NCBI GenBank assembly: GCA_964020975.1
Contig: OZ026622.1
Span: 85,710,699 to 85,774,698 of the forward strand
Reading direction: 5' to 3'
DNA length: 64,000 bases
Origin: Hermodice carunculata
Taxonomy: Eukaryota > Annelida > Polychaeta > Eunicida > Amphinomidae
Of the stretch, positions 62,662-64,000 are shown one piece after another. Numbering within the stretch: position 1 is the first letter of the stretch; the number at the start of each line of letters is the position of its first letter. The translations under genes were made by a program, and so were the position numbers. The notes below the pieces were generated by a model. That model was not told where the DNA came from, searched no databases, and saw only the letters and a program-made list of their open reading frames with translations.

Positions 62662-64000
62662 CTGCAATAAAATAGATATACTGATGAGGTACTTTTCAAG
62701 GAGTTTACAGGGTATCCACTTTGAACTTTGTATTTTCACTGCCAAGCAGCATAGCTGTATCCCACCATTTGCCTATGAAACACTTACTACTGGATCCTAA
62801 TCAGCACACCATATGCACCCACTATGTGGCATTGTCTACCATGTCTACTACCATAATGTGACCACACAGCATATATATACTTTCACATTTCAAACACCAC
62901 AACCATTATTTTCATCTGTAACATCGCCCCTTGTTACGTTTATGTCTATTTTATGACACATTGGTAACTCTTATGCACCAAGAGGCAATATGTCGGGTTC
63001 AGGGTAAGTATGCAAATGGTGTTATTTTCTGTTTAATGTGCAAGCATTATGTTCTCTCTGGTTATGTACCTCACTGGATGGACATGTATGTGTATACATG
63101 CACATGTATGTATGAAATATCAATGTCAGATCTGTTTTTGATGTCATAGAGTTTATTCGTGCATAATAGCTAATTGGACTTATGTAAAGTTCATTTATCT
63201 GCAAGTTATGCATACACAAACAATGGTGAGTTTTAACTGCTGTTAAATCAGACATAAAGGCCTGTTATTCAGACTGCTGCAATTTCTTGCCTTTGAGAGA
63301 TGCAGTTGATGTCTGTTTTGTGACAGTGTGAGCCAGTAGGTGTACAACAGGCAGAAGGCTAGGCAATCAGTATTGAGCATATATGTTTGCAACTCATCTC
63401 CATGGTGCTCAATAAAATATTTGATGATTGCAAAACGAAAAATAAAAAAAAATAAAAATCAAATGAAATGCTGCGTTAAAACTAGACTTCTTTGTGTTTT
63501 CAAAATGTAAAAATCTGATGCAACAAGTAAAAATCTTTCTGTCCAATCCTAAAAAGCAAGCTTATCAAAAAGTGTTTCTACCATACCACAATCACCTCAT
63601 GCTTCAAAACCAATTGTCCCACCAAAAAGCAATCAAATTCATCAAAAACAAATACTATGTTAGTCCTAACATGCCATAGATCAATAAAACAACAGGGTTC
63701 TCAGCCCTAGAACTGTGTCTGGGAAACCAGGGACATGCATATCATGTGGTCGTACTTACCCCTACTCGCCTGGCAGGCTGGAAAAACAAATTGTGCTTCG
63801 GTTTTTTTTTTGTAGGTTCTCTCCGTCTTAAAAATTTAACCAATATATGATGACTGTGTTGGTCACTTGGTGGTTTTCTCATTTGATATATTTGGGAAGA
63901 AATGTGTGTAAAGTTGAAAAAACAAAACAAAAAGCAGAGAGACAGAAAACAAAAGAGCTTTTCCACTTTAAATTATGTATAAATAATTCTCTACCCGTCT
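62662..64000 (-). other. CADPS intron sequence upstream of the linker exon
   Basis: Intronic sequence preceding the TRMYPKF exon in transcription order. Apart from the candidate microexon at 63760-63777 and AT-rich simple stretches around 63435-63470, I see no gene or named repeat here. The exon encoding the RELDGRLQMADQIARE-like segment of CADPS is not found and should lie above 64000. Confidence 0.7.
63760..63777 (-). CDS. CADPS: possible 18-nt CADPS microexon (PARRVG)
   Basis: On the minus strand an acceptor-like tttgtttttccag is followed by 18 bases (CCTGCCAGGCGAGTAGGG) and a near-perfect donor gtaagtac. The 18 bases are in frame, encode Pro-Ala-Arg-Arg-Val-Gly, and are symmetric (phase 0 at both ends) if the upstream exon ends in phase 0. 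The segment lies 1.1 kb upstream of the exon that begins with Thr-Arg-Met-Tyr. In vertebrates this point of CADPS falls in a basic, length-variable stretch (RERK, sometimes HRT, before FPKFV). The exon is inferred from splice signals and position only. It may be a chance pair of splice-like sites. Confidence 0.3.

Noticed and set aside
63742-63966. 74-residue minus-strand frame containing the microexon candidate
   Set aside because: The part upstream of the acceptor is low-complexity and does not match CADPS. Only the 18-nt segment has paired splice signals.

Overview
Eukaryotic, animal, AT-rich, intron-dominated DNA with no bacterial-type gene layout. Three short exons on the minus strand read as consecutive pieces of the calcium-dependent activator protein for secretion (CAPS/CADPS), and their splice phases fit each other exactly. 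The rest of the window is intronic and packed with non-autonomous mobile elements and tandem repeats. The organism is inferred to be a marine invertebrate, probably a mollusc or other lophotrochozoan. The reasons are the TGACCTTGACC-rich repeats, elements with tandem cores and terminal hairpins, and very long introns. The species cannot be fixed from this sequence alone.

Layout on the minus strand, so transcription runs from high to low coordinates. A possible 18-nt microexon lies at 63760-63777. An exon at 62498-62661 encodes the linker before the C2 domain, and a 25.0-kb intron follows. An exon at 37358-37454 encodes the variable stretch into the first C2 strand, and a 31.4-kb intron follows. 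An exon at 5883-6004 encodes the core of the C2 domain. The remaining 5.9 kb belongs to the next intron. No promoter, first exon or last exon of the host gene is present.

The introns hold several kinds of element. (1) At least 13 short TTAA-flanked elements share a central hairpin module (TCAACAGCTTTCCTTGG). (2) A second MITE family has TACAGTGAAACCTG-type ends, and in one copy a terminal-repeat-like unit has expanded into an 11-copy minisatellite. (3) Several 1-1.5 kb elements have tandem cores and a terminal 3' hairpin, and resemble the Helentron-associated (HINE/pearl) type. (4) A decayed Crypton (tyrosine-recombinase transposon) lies at about 53.2-54.9 kb, with an N-terminal fragment of a relative at 2.6-2.8 kb. 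(5) A 530-bp insertion at 12.7-13.2 kb has an 11-bp target duplication and carries a TATA box, an initiator and a minimal hammerhead-ribozyme fold. (6) Many minisatellites (periods 29, 36, 40, 45/90, 50, 53, 58, 68, 145 bp) and long (TC)n, (TA)n, (GT)n and (GA)n tracts are present.

The most noteworthy items are the hammerhead insertion with its core promoter, the shared-hairpin MITE family, the minisatellite grown inside a MITE, the exactly phased 145-bp array rich in nuclear-receptor half-sites, and the candidate CADPS microexon.
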